The notes beneath the pieces are model-generated. The model was not told the origin of the DNA, made no database searches, and saw only the letters and a list, made by a program, of their open reading frames with translations. Positions 1-5,190 of a stretch of 6,011 nt of DNA are shown piece by piece (within the stretch, counting starts at the first letter, position 1; each line of letters starts with the position of its first letter). Source of the DNA: Ilumatobacteraceae bacterium (GTDB lineage Bacteria > Actinomycetota > Acidimicrobiia > Acidimicrobiales > Ilumatobacteraceae); contig JAHRVJ010000155.1 in assembly GCA_019090765.1 (NCBI GenBank), positions 1 through 6,011 on the forward strand. Direction: 5' to 3'. The translations under genes and the position numbers were made by a program.

Positions 1-1222
1 CAAGCCGATGGCCGAGTGGTTCGCGGTGAACATGCCGGACCTTGATTTCCAGGACATCTTCTACTACTTGCGTCCCGCTGGTGAGCAGGTCGACGAGTGG
101 GATCAGTTGCCCGAAGAAATGATGCGTACGTACGAAAAGTTGGGCATCCCCGAAGCCGAACGGCAGTACCTCGCAGGCGTCACCGCGCAATATGAATCCG
201 AAGTGGTGTACCACAAGAACCGCGAGGACCTTGAGGAGCAGGGGATTCTGTTCTGCGATATGGACACCGCCCTGCGCGAGTACCCCGAGATCGTCAAAGA
301 GCATTTCGGAAGCGTGATCCCCCCTGGCGACAACAAATTCTCAGCGCTCAACACGGCGGTGTGGTCGGGCGGCTCATTCATCTATGTGCCTCCCGGCGTT
401 GAAGTCGAAATGCCGTTGCAGGCCTATTTCCGGATCAACACAGAAAACGCCGGCCAGTTTGAGCGCACGCTGATCATCGCCGACGAAGGCTCCAAAGTTC
501 ACTACATCGAAGGGTGTTCGGCGCCGGTGTATTCGAGCGACTCACTGCACTCAGCGGTCGTCGAGATCATCGTCAAGCCGCATGCCCGAGTGACTTACAC
601 GACCATCCAAAACTGGTCGCCGAATGTTTACAACCTCGTCACCAAGCGAGCCAAGGTTGAAGCGCACGGCCACATGGAGTGGATCGATGGCAACATCGGG
701 TCGAAGCTCACCATGAAGTACCCGGCGGTCTACCTTGTCGGCGAAGGCGCTACCGGCGAGGTGTTGTCTGTCGCCTACGCGGGCGAAGATCAGCACCAAG
801 ATGCGGGCGCGAAAATGGTGCACGCGGCGCCCAATACCAGCTCGAAGATCGTGTCGAAGTCGATTTCGAAAGACGGTGGAATTACCACCTACCGCGGCCT
901 CGTCCGTGTCGAAGAGGGAGCGTACGGCTCTAAGAGTCATGTCGAATGTGACGCCCTCATTCTTGACGACAAGTCGGTCTCGAAGACGCTTCCTTATATG
1001 GAAGTCGGCGAGCAAGATGCTCGCATCGGTCATGAGGCAACGGTGTCGAAGATCGCCGACGAGCAGCTCTTCTACTTGATGAGCCGCGGCCTATCGGAAG
1101 AGCAGGCGATGGGGATGATTGTCAATGGCTTCATCGAACCAATCACCAAGACTCTCCCGATGGAGTACGCGGTCGAATGGAGTCGCCTGATCGAACTCCA
1201 AATGGAGGGTTCGGTCGGCTAA
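1..1222 (+). CDS. sufB: Fe-S cluster assembly scaffold protein SufB (5' end outside window)
   Basis: SufB is the scaffold subunit of the cytoplasmic SufBCD complex, where sulfur and iron are assembled into Fe-S clusters. The reading frame is open from the left edge (first full codon at base 2, reading K-P-M) to TAA at 1220-1222, giving 406 visible residues. The family is usually about 465-495 residues, so the N-terminal ~60-90 are missing and the ATG at base 8 is an internal methionine. Family hallmarks seen are VPPGVEVEMPLQAYFRIN, the beta-helix core, and the C-terminal stretch HEATVSKIADEQLFYLMSRG ahead of MIVNGF. By alignment from memory to E. coli SufB, the cysteine in VECDA (codon 947-949) matches Cys405, which accepts sulfur, and His-Glu of HEATV (1031-1036) match His433/Glu434. 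The protein ends in SVG, as is common in the family. The visible part contains no intein, an insertion seen in some actinobacterial SufB proteins. Identification is very secure. Confidence 0.97.
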   Translation, partial: KPMAEWFAVNMPDLDFQDIFYYLRPAGEQVDEWDQLPEEMMRTYEKLGIPEAERQYLAGVTAQYESEVVYHKNREDLEEQGILFCDMDTALREYPEIVKEHFGSVIPPGDNKFSALNTAVWSGGSFIYVPPGVEVEMPLQAYFRINTENAGQFERTLIIADEGSKVHYIEGCSAPVYSSDSLHSAVVEIIVKPHARVTYTTIQNWSPNVYNLVTKRAKVEAHGHMEWIDGNIGSKLTMKYPAVYLVGEGATGEVLSVAYAGEDQHQDAGAKMVHAAPNTSSKIVSKSISKDGGITTYRGLVRVEEGAYGSKSHVECDALILDDKSVSKTLPYMEVGEQDARIGHEATVSKIADEQLFYLMSRGLSEEQAMGMIVNGFIEPITKTLPMEYAVEWSRLIELQMEGSVG

Positions 1223-1224
1223 TT

Positions 1225-1243
1225 CGGCCCGCCCCGGTGGCCG
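1225..1243 (+). other. Hairpin after sufB stop, no T-tract
   Basis: CGGCC (1225-1229) and GGCCG (1239-1243) form a 5-bp GC-only stem around a 9-base loop. T1224 and A1244 add a sixth pair. It begins two bases after the sufB stop. There is no run of T after it, so it is not a classical intrinsic terminator. It could slow or partly end transcription, or protect the 3' end of a sufB message. Hairpins of this size arise by chance in GC-rich DNA, so confidence is low. Confidence 0.3.
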
Positions 1244-1262
1244 ATGAGCGAGTCTCCAAGTA

Positions 1263-1276
1263 AGTAGAGTCCGGGC
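1263..1276 (+). promoter_or_regulatory. Candidate leaderless promoter (-10 TAGAGT) for the four-cysteine gene
   Basis: TAGAGT at 1265-1270 fits the actinobacterial -10 pattern TANNNT and ends 6 bases before the ATG at 1277. Transcription would therefore start at or next to the start codon. No Shine-Dalgarno sequence precedes the gene, which fits a leaderless message. No TTGACA-like -35 element is visible, and that element is often weak in this phylum. The stretch AGTAGAGTCC-GGGC resembles the element in front of sufD (11 of 14 aligned bases match), and that similarity is the main support. The function is inferred. Confidence 0.4.
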
Positions 1277-1630
1277 ATGCCAATGCGGACTGAGTGCAAG
1301 AACTTCGAAAGTCGTTCGTACGTGAATGGCGACACTGTACGAAAGTGCAATCTTGATCTCGCGCCCGATGCCCCGTGGCGCTGCCCGGAGAATTGTGAGT
1401 CCTACGTGCGCCGGCTGGCGGACGTGGCATGGACTCACGGCAGCCTCGTTGTTGCCCCGACGCCTCCCGAGCCTGAGAGTGTCGACGATGGTTCGGCAGC
1501 TGCGATTCTCGATCAGGCAGAAGACATTCTCAATGCCGCTGGTTACGACATCATGGCCGACGTTGAGGCCGAACGAGAGGCCGCGGAACGCCGCAGTTTC
1601 TTCAGGCGAATCTTCCGTCGTCGCCGCTGA
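1277..1630 (+). CDS. Uncharacterised 117-aa four-cysteine protein in the suf locus
   Basis: I do not recognise a named family. Three zones are visible. Residues 1-60 hold four cysteines (C7, C24, C36, C40; spacing C-x16-C-x11-C-x3-C), including the compact motif APWRCPENC, and several aromatic residues. Residues 61-73 are a proline- and acid-rich linker (PTPPEPESVDD). Residues 74-117 are probably one helix, rich in Ala and Glu and ending in the strongly basic tail RRSFFRRIFRRRR. Four cysteines could bind zinc or an Fe-S cluster; that is inference. No signal peptide or membrane segment is seen. The gene lies in the same direction between sufB (54-base gap) and sufD (78-base gap). ATG 1277 is chosen because of the -10-like hexamer just before it; ATG 1283 (residue 3) is the alternative. 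Its position suggests an accessory role in cluster assembly or sensing, but no function is shown. Confidence 0.8.
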   Translation: MPMRTECKNFESRSYVNGDTVRKCNLDLAPDAPWRCPENCESYVRRLADVAWTHGSLVVAPTPPEPESVDDGSAAAILDQAEDILNAAGYDIMADVEAEREAAERRSFFRRIFRRRR

Positions 1631-1660
1631 AATCATCGGCATGGGCCTTAGCAATTAACA

Positions 1661-1693
1661 CTACGGCCGCAGGGGTATTTAGTCGGCTCCGAC
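1661..1693 (+). promoter_or_regulatory. Two short dyads upstream of sufD, candidate operator region
   Basis: CTACGGCCGCAG (1661-1672) is a 12-base near-palindrome with one mismatched pair. GTCGG-CT-CCGAC (1682-1693) has perfect 5-base arms around a 2-base centre. The second lies in what would be the promoter spacer, just ahead of the -10-like TACAAT, and the first lies at about the -35 region or just above. Such placement suits a repressor site for a dimeric regulator such as SufR or an Rrf2-family protein. I cannot match either dyad to a known consensus, and no regulator gene is in the window. Confidence 0.25.
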
Positions 1694-1708
1694 AGTACAA
1701 TCCCGGTC
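1694..1708 (+). promoter_or_regulatory. Candidate leaderless promoter (-10 TACAAT) for sufD
   Basis: TACAAT at 1696-1701 is one base from the TATAAT consensus. It ends 7 bases before the GTG start of sufD at 1709, so the predicted transcription start falls on or beside the start codon. The bases before the GTG (CCCGGTC) contain no Shine-Dalgarno, which supports leaderless translation, common in actinobacteria. No good -35 hexamer is found 16-18 bases upstream (the sequence there is around GGGGTATT). If real, sufD, the Rieske gene and sufC can be transcribed separately from sufB. Confidence 0.5.
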
Positions 1709-2887
1709 GTGTCTGCGTTCTCCCCCGACGCGGTTCGCGAAACCGGTGAATCTTGGTCGGCGATGCGCCTGGCCGCCGCCGAGAGGTTCGCAATCGCCCC
1801 GCTGCCAACGCCCGATGAGGAAATCTGGAGATACAGCCGTATCGATCAGCTCGACCTCGACAAGTTCAGCCCGACCACGTGTCGGACCGAAGTTGAGCTC
1901 CCTGACGGGTTAGCCGAGACAGTGTTGCTCGACGAAGAGCCTGAGCTGTTTGGCGACGAGACACCCGATGTTTTTGCCGAGCTCAACCGGGCGTTTATGA
2001 CCCCAACCTTCATCGGCGTGCCCGCAGGAACAACAGTTTCCGACCCAATCATCGTGACTCATCACATCAGTGGCGACGGCGCTGCGGTCTTCCCGCGGCT
2101 GATCATCGATTCCGGTCCCAACAGCGAAGTCACAGTCGTCGAACGATTCGTTGCGCCAGCTGAGTCTTCAGCTGACAACGCCCTGGTCGTTCCCGTATTG
2201 CAGGTCCGGGCGCAGCAGTCGGCACGGGTCAGGTACCTCGCCGTTAACGAGGTCGGGCCCAACACTTGGCAAATCGGAAACCAACAGGCGAGAGGCGAAC
2301 GGGACTCGAACACGCTGCTGGCCACGGTGACTCTTGGGGGAGATTACGTGCGGGCGCGAACTGGCGCTCGGCTCACTGGCCAAGGCGCTAGCACTCAGCA
2401 AGTCGCGCTGTATTTCGCTGGCGGAAGCCAAATGCACGACTTCCGCACAACTCAGGATCATGACGCTCCAAACACCAGCAGTGATCTGCTGTTTAAGGGA
2501 GCCGTGCAAGATCAGGCGGCCAGCGTCTATACGGGCCTGATCAAGATCCGCGAGCACGCCACCGGAACTACGGCGTACCAAACCAACCGCAACCTCACCT
2601 TGTCCGAAGGGGCATGGGCCGAGAGTGTCCCGAACCTGGATATCGAAACCAACGAGGTGAAGTGCAGTCACGCGTCCACGATCGGCCCGATCGATGAGGA
2701 GCAGCGTTTCTATCTTGAGAGTCGCGGTGTTCGACCCGAAGTGGCCGAACGTTTAGTGGTGCTCGGCTTTTTCGAAGAAGTGATCGCCCAACTACCCGCT
2801 GGGCCAATCGCCGACGATCTCCGGACGCGGGTGGCGAGCAAGCTCAACCTCGGCCATAGCCAGCCAGCCGAAGGTGAACTTGTATGA
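1709..2887 (+). CDS. sufD: Fe-S cluster assembly protein SufD
   Basis: SufD is a paralogue of SufB and pairs with it in the SufBC2D scaffold complex, where it is needed for iron entry and cluster formation. The 392-residue product matches the usual family size of about 380-430. The diagnostic C-terminal block VKCSHASTIGPIDEEQRFYL is present. Its Cys319 and His321 (codons 2663-2665 and 2669-2671) align from memory with E. coli Cys358 and His360. The preceding sequence has the expected beta-helix character (for example DHDAPNTSSDLLFKG, residues 251-265). The N-terminal region contains the family-typical EIWRYSRIDQLDLDKF. GTG 1709 is chosen as start because it opens the family-typical N-terminus and sits just after a TACAAT box. 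The stop TGA (2885-2887) overlaps the next ATG in ATGA, so translation is probably coupled to the Rieske gene. Confidence 0.96.
   Translation: MSAFSPDAVRETGESWSAMRLAAAERFAIAPLPTPDEEIWRYSRIDQLDLDKFSPTTCRTEVELPDGLAETVLLDEEPELFGDETPDVFAELNRAFMTPTFIGVPAGTTVSDPIIVTHHISGDGAAVFPRLIIDSGPNSEVTVVERFVAPAESSADNALVVPVLQVRAQQSARVRYLAVNEVGPNTWQIGNQQARGERDSNTLLATVTLGGDYVRARTGARLTGQGASTQQVALYFAGGSQMHDFRTTQDHDAPNTSSDLLFKGAVQDQAASVYTGLIKIREHATGTTAYQTNRNLTLSEGAWAESVPNLDIETNEVKCSHASTIGPIDEEQRFYLESRGVRPEVAERLVVLGFFEEVIAQLPAGPIADDLRTRVASKLNLGHSQPAEGELV
2871..2877 (+). promoter_or_regulatory. Shine-Dalgarno AAGGTGA for the Rieske gene
   Basis: AAGGTGA lies inside the last codons of sufD, with a 6-base gap to the ATG at 2884. 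It supports that start and shows that the gene can be initiated by ribosome binding as well as by termination-reinitiation at the ATGA overlap. It contrasts with sufD, which has no such site. Confidence 0.65.
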
Positions 2888-3216
2888 CCGCCACTGCTGT
2901 TTGCGCGCTCAACGACCTCAGTGATGGCACCGTTCGGAAGTTTGTGGTTGACGATGTTGCGCTTGCGGTGGTGCGCGTCGGCGACAGTGTTTACGCGATT
3001 GCCGATGTTTGTAGTCATGCCAACGTGTCGCTGTCAGGCGGCGAAGTCTGGTGCGACGAACTCAAGCTCGAATGCCCAAAGCACGGCAGTGCGTTCAGTC
3101 TCGAAACTGGTGTGCCAGCCTCCCTTCCGGCGACGCAGCCTGTAGATGTCTATGCCGTCTCAGTAGTCGATGGTCAGATCATCGTGAACCTGAGCGAAGC
3201 GGAGGAAAGCCCATGA
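2884..3216 (+). CDS. Rieske-type [2Fe-2S] ferredoxin of the suf operon
   Basis: This small soluble Rieske protein of 110 residues carries one [2Fe-2S] cluster bound by two Cys and two His. The ligands are visible as C43-S-H45 and C64-P-K-H67 (CxH, 18 residues, CxxH), within DVCSHANVSLSGGEV and LECPKHGSAF. Length and layout match the single-domain ferredoxin subunits of non-heme iron oxygenases and NirD-like proteins, not the membrane-anchored Rieske proteins of bc complexes; there is no transmembrane segment. It is locked between sufD and sufC by ATGA overlaps at both ends (2884-2887 and 3213-3216), so it should be made together with the scaffold. A small Rieske gene at this position is known in actinobacterial suf operons. 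It may donate electrons for cluster assembly or repair, or be an early client; that role is inferred. Confidence 0.93.
   Translation: MTATAVCALNDLSDGTVRKFVVDDVALAVVRVGDSVYAIADVCSHANVSLSGGEVWCDELKLECPKHGSAFSLETGVPASLPATQPVDVYAVSVVDGQIIVNLSEAEESP
3201..3206 (+). promoter_or_regulatory. Shine-Dalgarno GGAGGA deciding the sufC start
   Basis: GGAGGA is a near-perfect match to the anti-Shine-Dalgarno and lies 6 bases before the ATG at 3213. It fixes that ATG as the sufC start, although the same frame stays open further upstream to at least 3051, inside the Rieske gene. Confidence 0.85.
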
Positions 3217-4010
3217 GCACGCTGGAAATCAAAGGTCTGCGAGCCGGTATCGCTGGCAAGGAGATTCTGAAGGGCATCGACCTAACGATCAAGTCAGGTG
3301 AAGTTCACGCGCTGATGGGCCCCAATGGTGCTGGCAAGAGCACCCTCTCTGGTGTCGTAATGGGTAAGCCGGGCTACGTCATTTCGGCTGGCTCGGTCAC
3401 CCTCGATGGCGAAGATGTGCTGGCCATGGAGACGTGGGAGCGAGCAGCGGCGGGTCTCCATCTGATCATGCAATACCCGACCGAGGTGCCTGGCGTGATG
3501 CTCGACGATGTGCTCGCGGAGGCGCTTGCTAGTCGTGGGCGCCCCAGCGAGCAGCTCGATGAGTTGTTGCACGACGAAGCGGCCCGGATCGGTTTTGAGG
3601 AGCGATTTCTTGATCGCCCGTTGAATGTTGACCTTTCGGGCGGCGAGAAGAAGCGCAACGAGACCTTGCAGATGGCTGTGCTCGCACCGAAGATTGCGAT
3701 CCTCGACGAACTCGATTCGGGTCTCGACATCGATGCCCTGCGCGACTGTGCCCGCCGAGTTGAGGCGATGAGCAATGAGTCCACGGCGGGCCAGGAACCG
3801 CTCGGCGTGCTGGCGATCACTCACTACAGCAGGCTGCTACACGAGTTAAGACCCGACCAGGTGCACATTCTTGCGCAGGGTCGGATCGTGGAGACTGGCG
3901 GCCCCGATTTGGCCACGACACTCGAGACAGATGGCTATTCAGCCTTCGCCGGCACCGACGATGACAGCACATCATCGAGCAGCTCGCTCGATGACCTATT
4001 CTCGCTCTAG
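3213..4010 (+). CDS. sufC: Fe-S cluster assembly ATPase SufC
   Basis: SufC is the ABC-type ATPase of the cytoplasmic SufBCD complex; ATP-driven dimerisation reshapes SufB-SufD during cluster assembly. All nucleotide-binding motifs are present in the 265-residue product: Walker A GPNGAGKST (36-44), Q-loop Gln87 in MQYPTEVPGV, signature LSGGEKKRNE (141-150), Walker B with catalytic Glu in ILDELDSGLD (163-172, Glu166), and H-loop His204 in AITHYSR. LSGGEKKRNE and the DSGLDIDAL stretch are typical of SufC rather than of transport ATPases, and no permease gene is adjacent. The start is set by the strong GGAGGA site, with an ATGA overlap with the Rieske stop. After the usual end near GYSAF, about 20 extra residues rich in Ser and Asp follow (TDDDSTSSSSSLDD, then FSL). 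The stop TAG (4008-4010) interlocks with the stop of the convergent gene. Confidence 0.97.
   Translation: MSTLEIKGLRAGIAGKEILKGIDLTIKSGEVHALMGPNGAGKSTLSGVVMGKPGYVISAGSVTLDGEDVLAMETWERAAAGLHLIMQYPTEVPGVMLDDVLAEALASRGRPSEQLDELLHDEAARIGFEERFLDRPLNVDLSGGEKKRNETLQMAVLAPKIAILDELDSGLDIDALRDCARRVEAMSNESTAGQEPLGVLAITHYSRLLHELRPDQVHILAQGRIVETGGPDLATTLETDGYSAFAGTDDDSTSSSSSLDDLFSL
3959..3994. terminator. Inverted repeat at the sufC 3' end, candidate terminator for the convergent operons
   Basis: TCATCGAG (3972-3979) and CTCGATGA (3987-3994) form a perfect 8-bp stem around a 7-base loop. An upstream CGATGA (3959-3964) can pair instead with TCATCG (3972-3977), again across 7 bases, so two exclusive hairpins are possible. 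On the minus strand the 8-bp stem begins 12 bases after the thioesterase stop, a good place for a terminator. On the plus strand it lies in the last codons of sufC. Neither side has a proper T-run, so termination is an inference. It is also the coding sequence of a low-complexity Ser/Asp tail, which could create the symmetry by chance. Confidence 0.4.
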
Positions 4011-4711
4011 CTGTCGGTGCCTTCGGAGGGCTTGTCGCCAGTCAAGATCGTTGGATCGACCGTGATGAAGACTGCCCGGCCACGTGAGTAGCAGATGTGC
4101 CCTCCGGCGCCGTCGTCGCCAGTCAGCTCACCAGTCATGTGGATCTTGCGGCCCTCTTGCCGGTCCAGCCGGACACGACACTCGAGTGGTTCGTTGAGAG
4201 GTACTCCCTGCTCGAAACGGATGGTGAGTTCACCGGTAAAGGCGGGCAGGCTGTGGATGTTCAGGACGAAGACGAAGATGTCATCGAATAGCGCCGAAAT
4301 AATGCTGCCGTGGCATCGGCCGGGAGGTCCTTCATGACCATCCCGAAGGGTTAGGTGACCAACGACCTCATCTCCTTCGCGGGTGACCTGCATGTCGAGA
4401 CCGTAGGGAGATGAGCGGCCTGAGATCGGCCTGTCATCATTGCGGGGGATCGAGTCACCCTCAGCGGGAGGAGCATTCCAGTTGATGCCTTGAAGTCCCG
4501 ACCGTTGGTTTCGGGTCTCGGTGGAATCGAGCTCGCTGGTGTGCCGACGAAGATCGGTTGCGATCGACTGGAGCTGTTCGATCGAAGCATCACGGCCAAC
4601 GAAGCTGTGGATGAGATCACGAATGGTTTGCGCGGCTGCAGCGCGGGCGTCGGCCTTCAGCATCGCCTTCGTGGTGTCATCAATCGAAGGAGGCAGGTTT
4701 GTGGTTGGCAT
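4007..4711 (-). CDS. Hotdog-fold thioesterase family protein (PaaI/4HBT-like) with long N-terminal extension
   Basis: The 234-residue product has two parts. From about residue 95 to 220 it has the hotdog fold of acyl-CoA thioesterases: RPISGRSSPYGLDMQV, the motif GPPGRCHGSIISALFDD (residues 128-144; HGS in place of the usual HGG, with Asp143/Asp144 at the usual acidic catalytic position), then strands such as GELTIRFEQGVPLNEPLECR. Family members hydrolyse thioesters of CoA; the substrate here is unknown. Residues 1-95 are a helical segment (TTKAMLKADARAAAAQTIRD) followed by a polar, probably flexible linker, with no family I recognise. There is no signal peptide. ATG 4711 is chosen: it lies 8 bases after the sufU stop, whereas the upstream ATG at 4786 would overlap sufU by 67 bases. 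It is the third gene of the sufS-sufU unit, so it is probably cotranscribed. Its stop TAG shares CTAG with the sufC stop. Confidence 0.85.
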   Translation of the reverse strand: MPTTNLPPSIDDTTKAMLKADARAAAAQTIRDLIHSFVGRDASIEQLQSIATDLRRHTSELDSTETRNQRSGLQGINWNAPPAEGDSIPRNDDRPISGRSSPYGLDMQVTREGDEVVGHLTLRDGHEGPPGRCHGSIISALFDDIFVFVLNIHSLPAFTGELTIRFEQGVPLNEPLECRVRLDRQEGRKIHMTGELTGDDGAGGHICYSRGRAVFITVDPTILTGDKPSEGTDS

Positions 4712-4719
4712 AGCGGTTA

Positions 4720-5190
4720 CTAGTCGCCGGTGCTGGCAGCTTGATCGAGTGCTTGGGCCAGGGTGTTCCAACTCAAGACGGCACACTTGATACGTACCGG
4801 GAACTTGACCACACCCTGGAGCGCTTCCAGGTCGCCCAGCGCGATATCGTCATCACCCTGTTGCGGCTCGATGCCCTCGATTCCCATCAAGGTCTTGAAG
4901 CGGCGCAGCATCGCCTGCACTTCCTTGACGGTCTTGCCGATCACGGCCTGGGTCATCATCGATCCGGAGGATTGGGAGATCGAGCAGCCTTGGCCACCGA
5001 TCTTGATGTCGCTAACGACGGCGTCGTCGCCTTGGCCATCAACAAGCAGGTAGAGGGTGACCTCATCGCCGCACAAGGGATTGTGGCCGCGCGACTCGAA
5101 CGCCGGGGGAGATTCGAGCTCGCCGCGGTTGCGGGGGGTTCGGTAGTGGTCGAGAATTATCTCACGGTAGAGATCGTCGAGGCCTGCCAT
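4720..5190 (-). CDS. sufU: Zinc-dependent sulfurtransferase SufU
   Basis: SufU accepts persulfide sulfur from SufS and passes it to the SufB scaffold. It resembles IscU but acts as a zinc-bound sulfurtransferase rather than a scaffold in SUF systems. The 156-residue product opens with the family signature LDDLYREIILDHYRTPRNRG. The metal and sulfur ligands are visible: Cys40 and Asp42 in NPLCGDE, Cys69 in GGQGCSISQSSGS, and Cys136 in RIKCAVLSW. The stretch between Cys69 and Cys136 has the insertion that separates SufU from IscU (67 residues, against 62 in B. subtilis as I recall it). ATG 5188-5190 shares its first base with the TAA stop of sufS (TAATG), implying translational coupling and roughly matched amounts of the two partners. 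No strong Shine-Dalgarno is seen. The next gene starts 8 bases after the stop. Confidence 0.96.
   Translation of the reverse strand: MAGLDDLYREIILDHYRTPRNRGELESPPAFESRGHNPLCGDEVTLYLLVDGQGDDAVVSDIKIGGQGCSISQSSGSMMTQAVIGKTVKEVQAMLRRFKTLMGIEGIEPQQGDDDIALGDLEALQGVVKFPVRIKCAVLSWNTLAQALDQAASTGD

Noticed and set aside
8..10. ATG at base 8 as the true sufB start
   Set aside because: The frame is open to the window edge and the product would lack the conserved SufB N-terminal region, so the gene continues to the left.
551..1033. Minus-strand open frame (160 codons) inside sufB
   Set aside because: It is fully antisense to conserved SufB sequence, and its Arg/Asp/Val-rich product is typical of shadow frames in GC-rich genes.
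1..1222. Possible intein in SufB
   Set aside because: Inteins are known in some actinobacterial SufB proteins, but the visible frame runs through conserved SufB blocks without an insertion.
1091..1654. Long minus-strand open frame (187 codons) opposite the sufB end and the four-cysteine gene
   Set aside because: Its product has no recognisable domain and looks like a low-complexity antisense reading. The plus strand carries the clear sufB end and a coherent cysteine-motif protein.
1676..1693. IscR-like half-site (ATTTAGTCGGCT) upstream of sufD
   Set aside because: Only one half of the IscR type 1 pattern fits; the other half (GGGG instead of GACT) does not match.
3051..3212. Upstream extension of sufC inside the Rieske gene
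   Set aside because: The extra 54 codons have no SufC character, while ATG 3213 has a strong GGAGGA site and an ATGA overlap and begins a typical SufC N-terminus.
4712..4786. Longer start for the hotdog protein at 4786
   Set aside because: It would overlap sufU by 67 bases with an unconvincing 25-residue leader; ATG 4711 fits the 8-base gap after the sufU stop.
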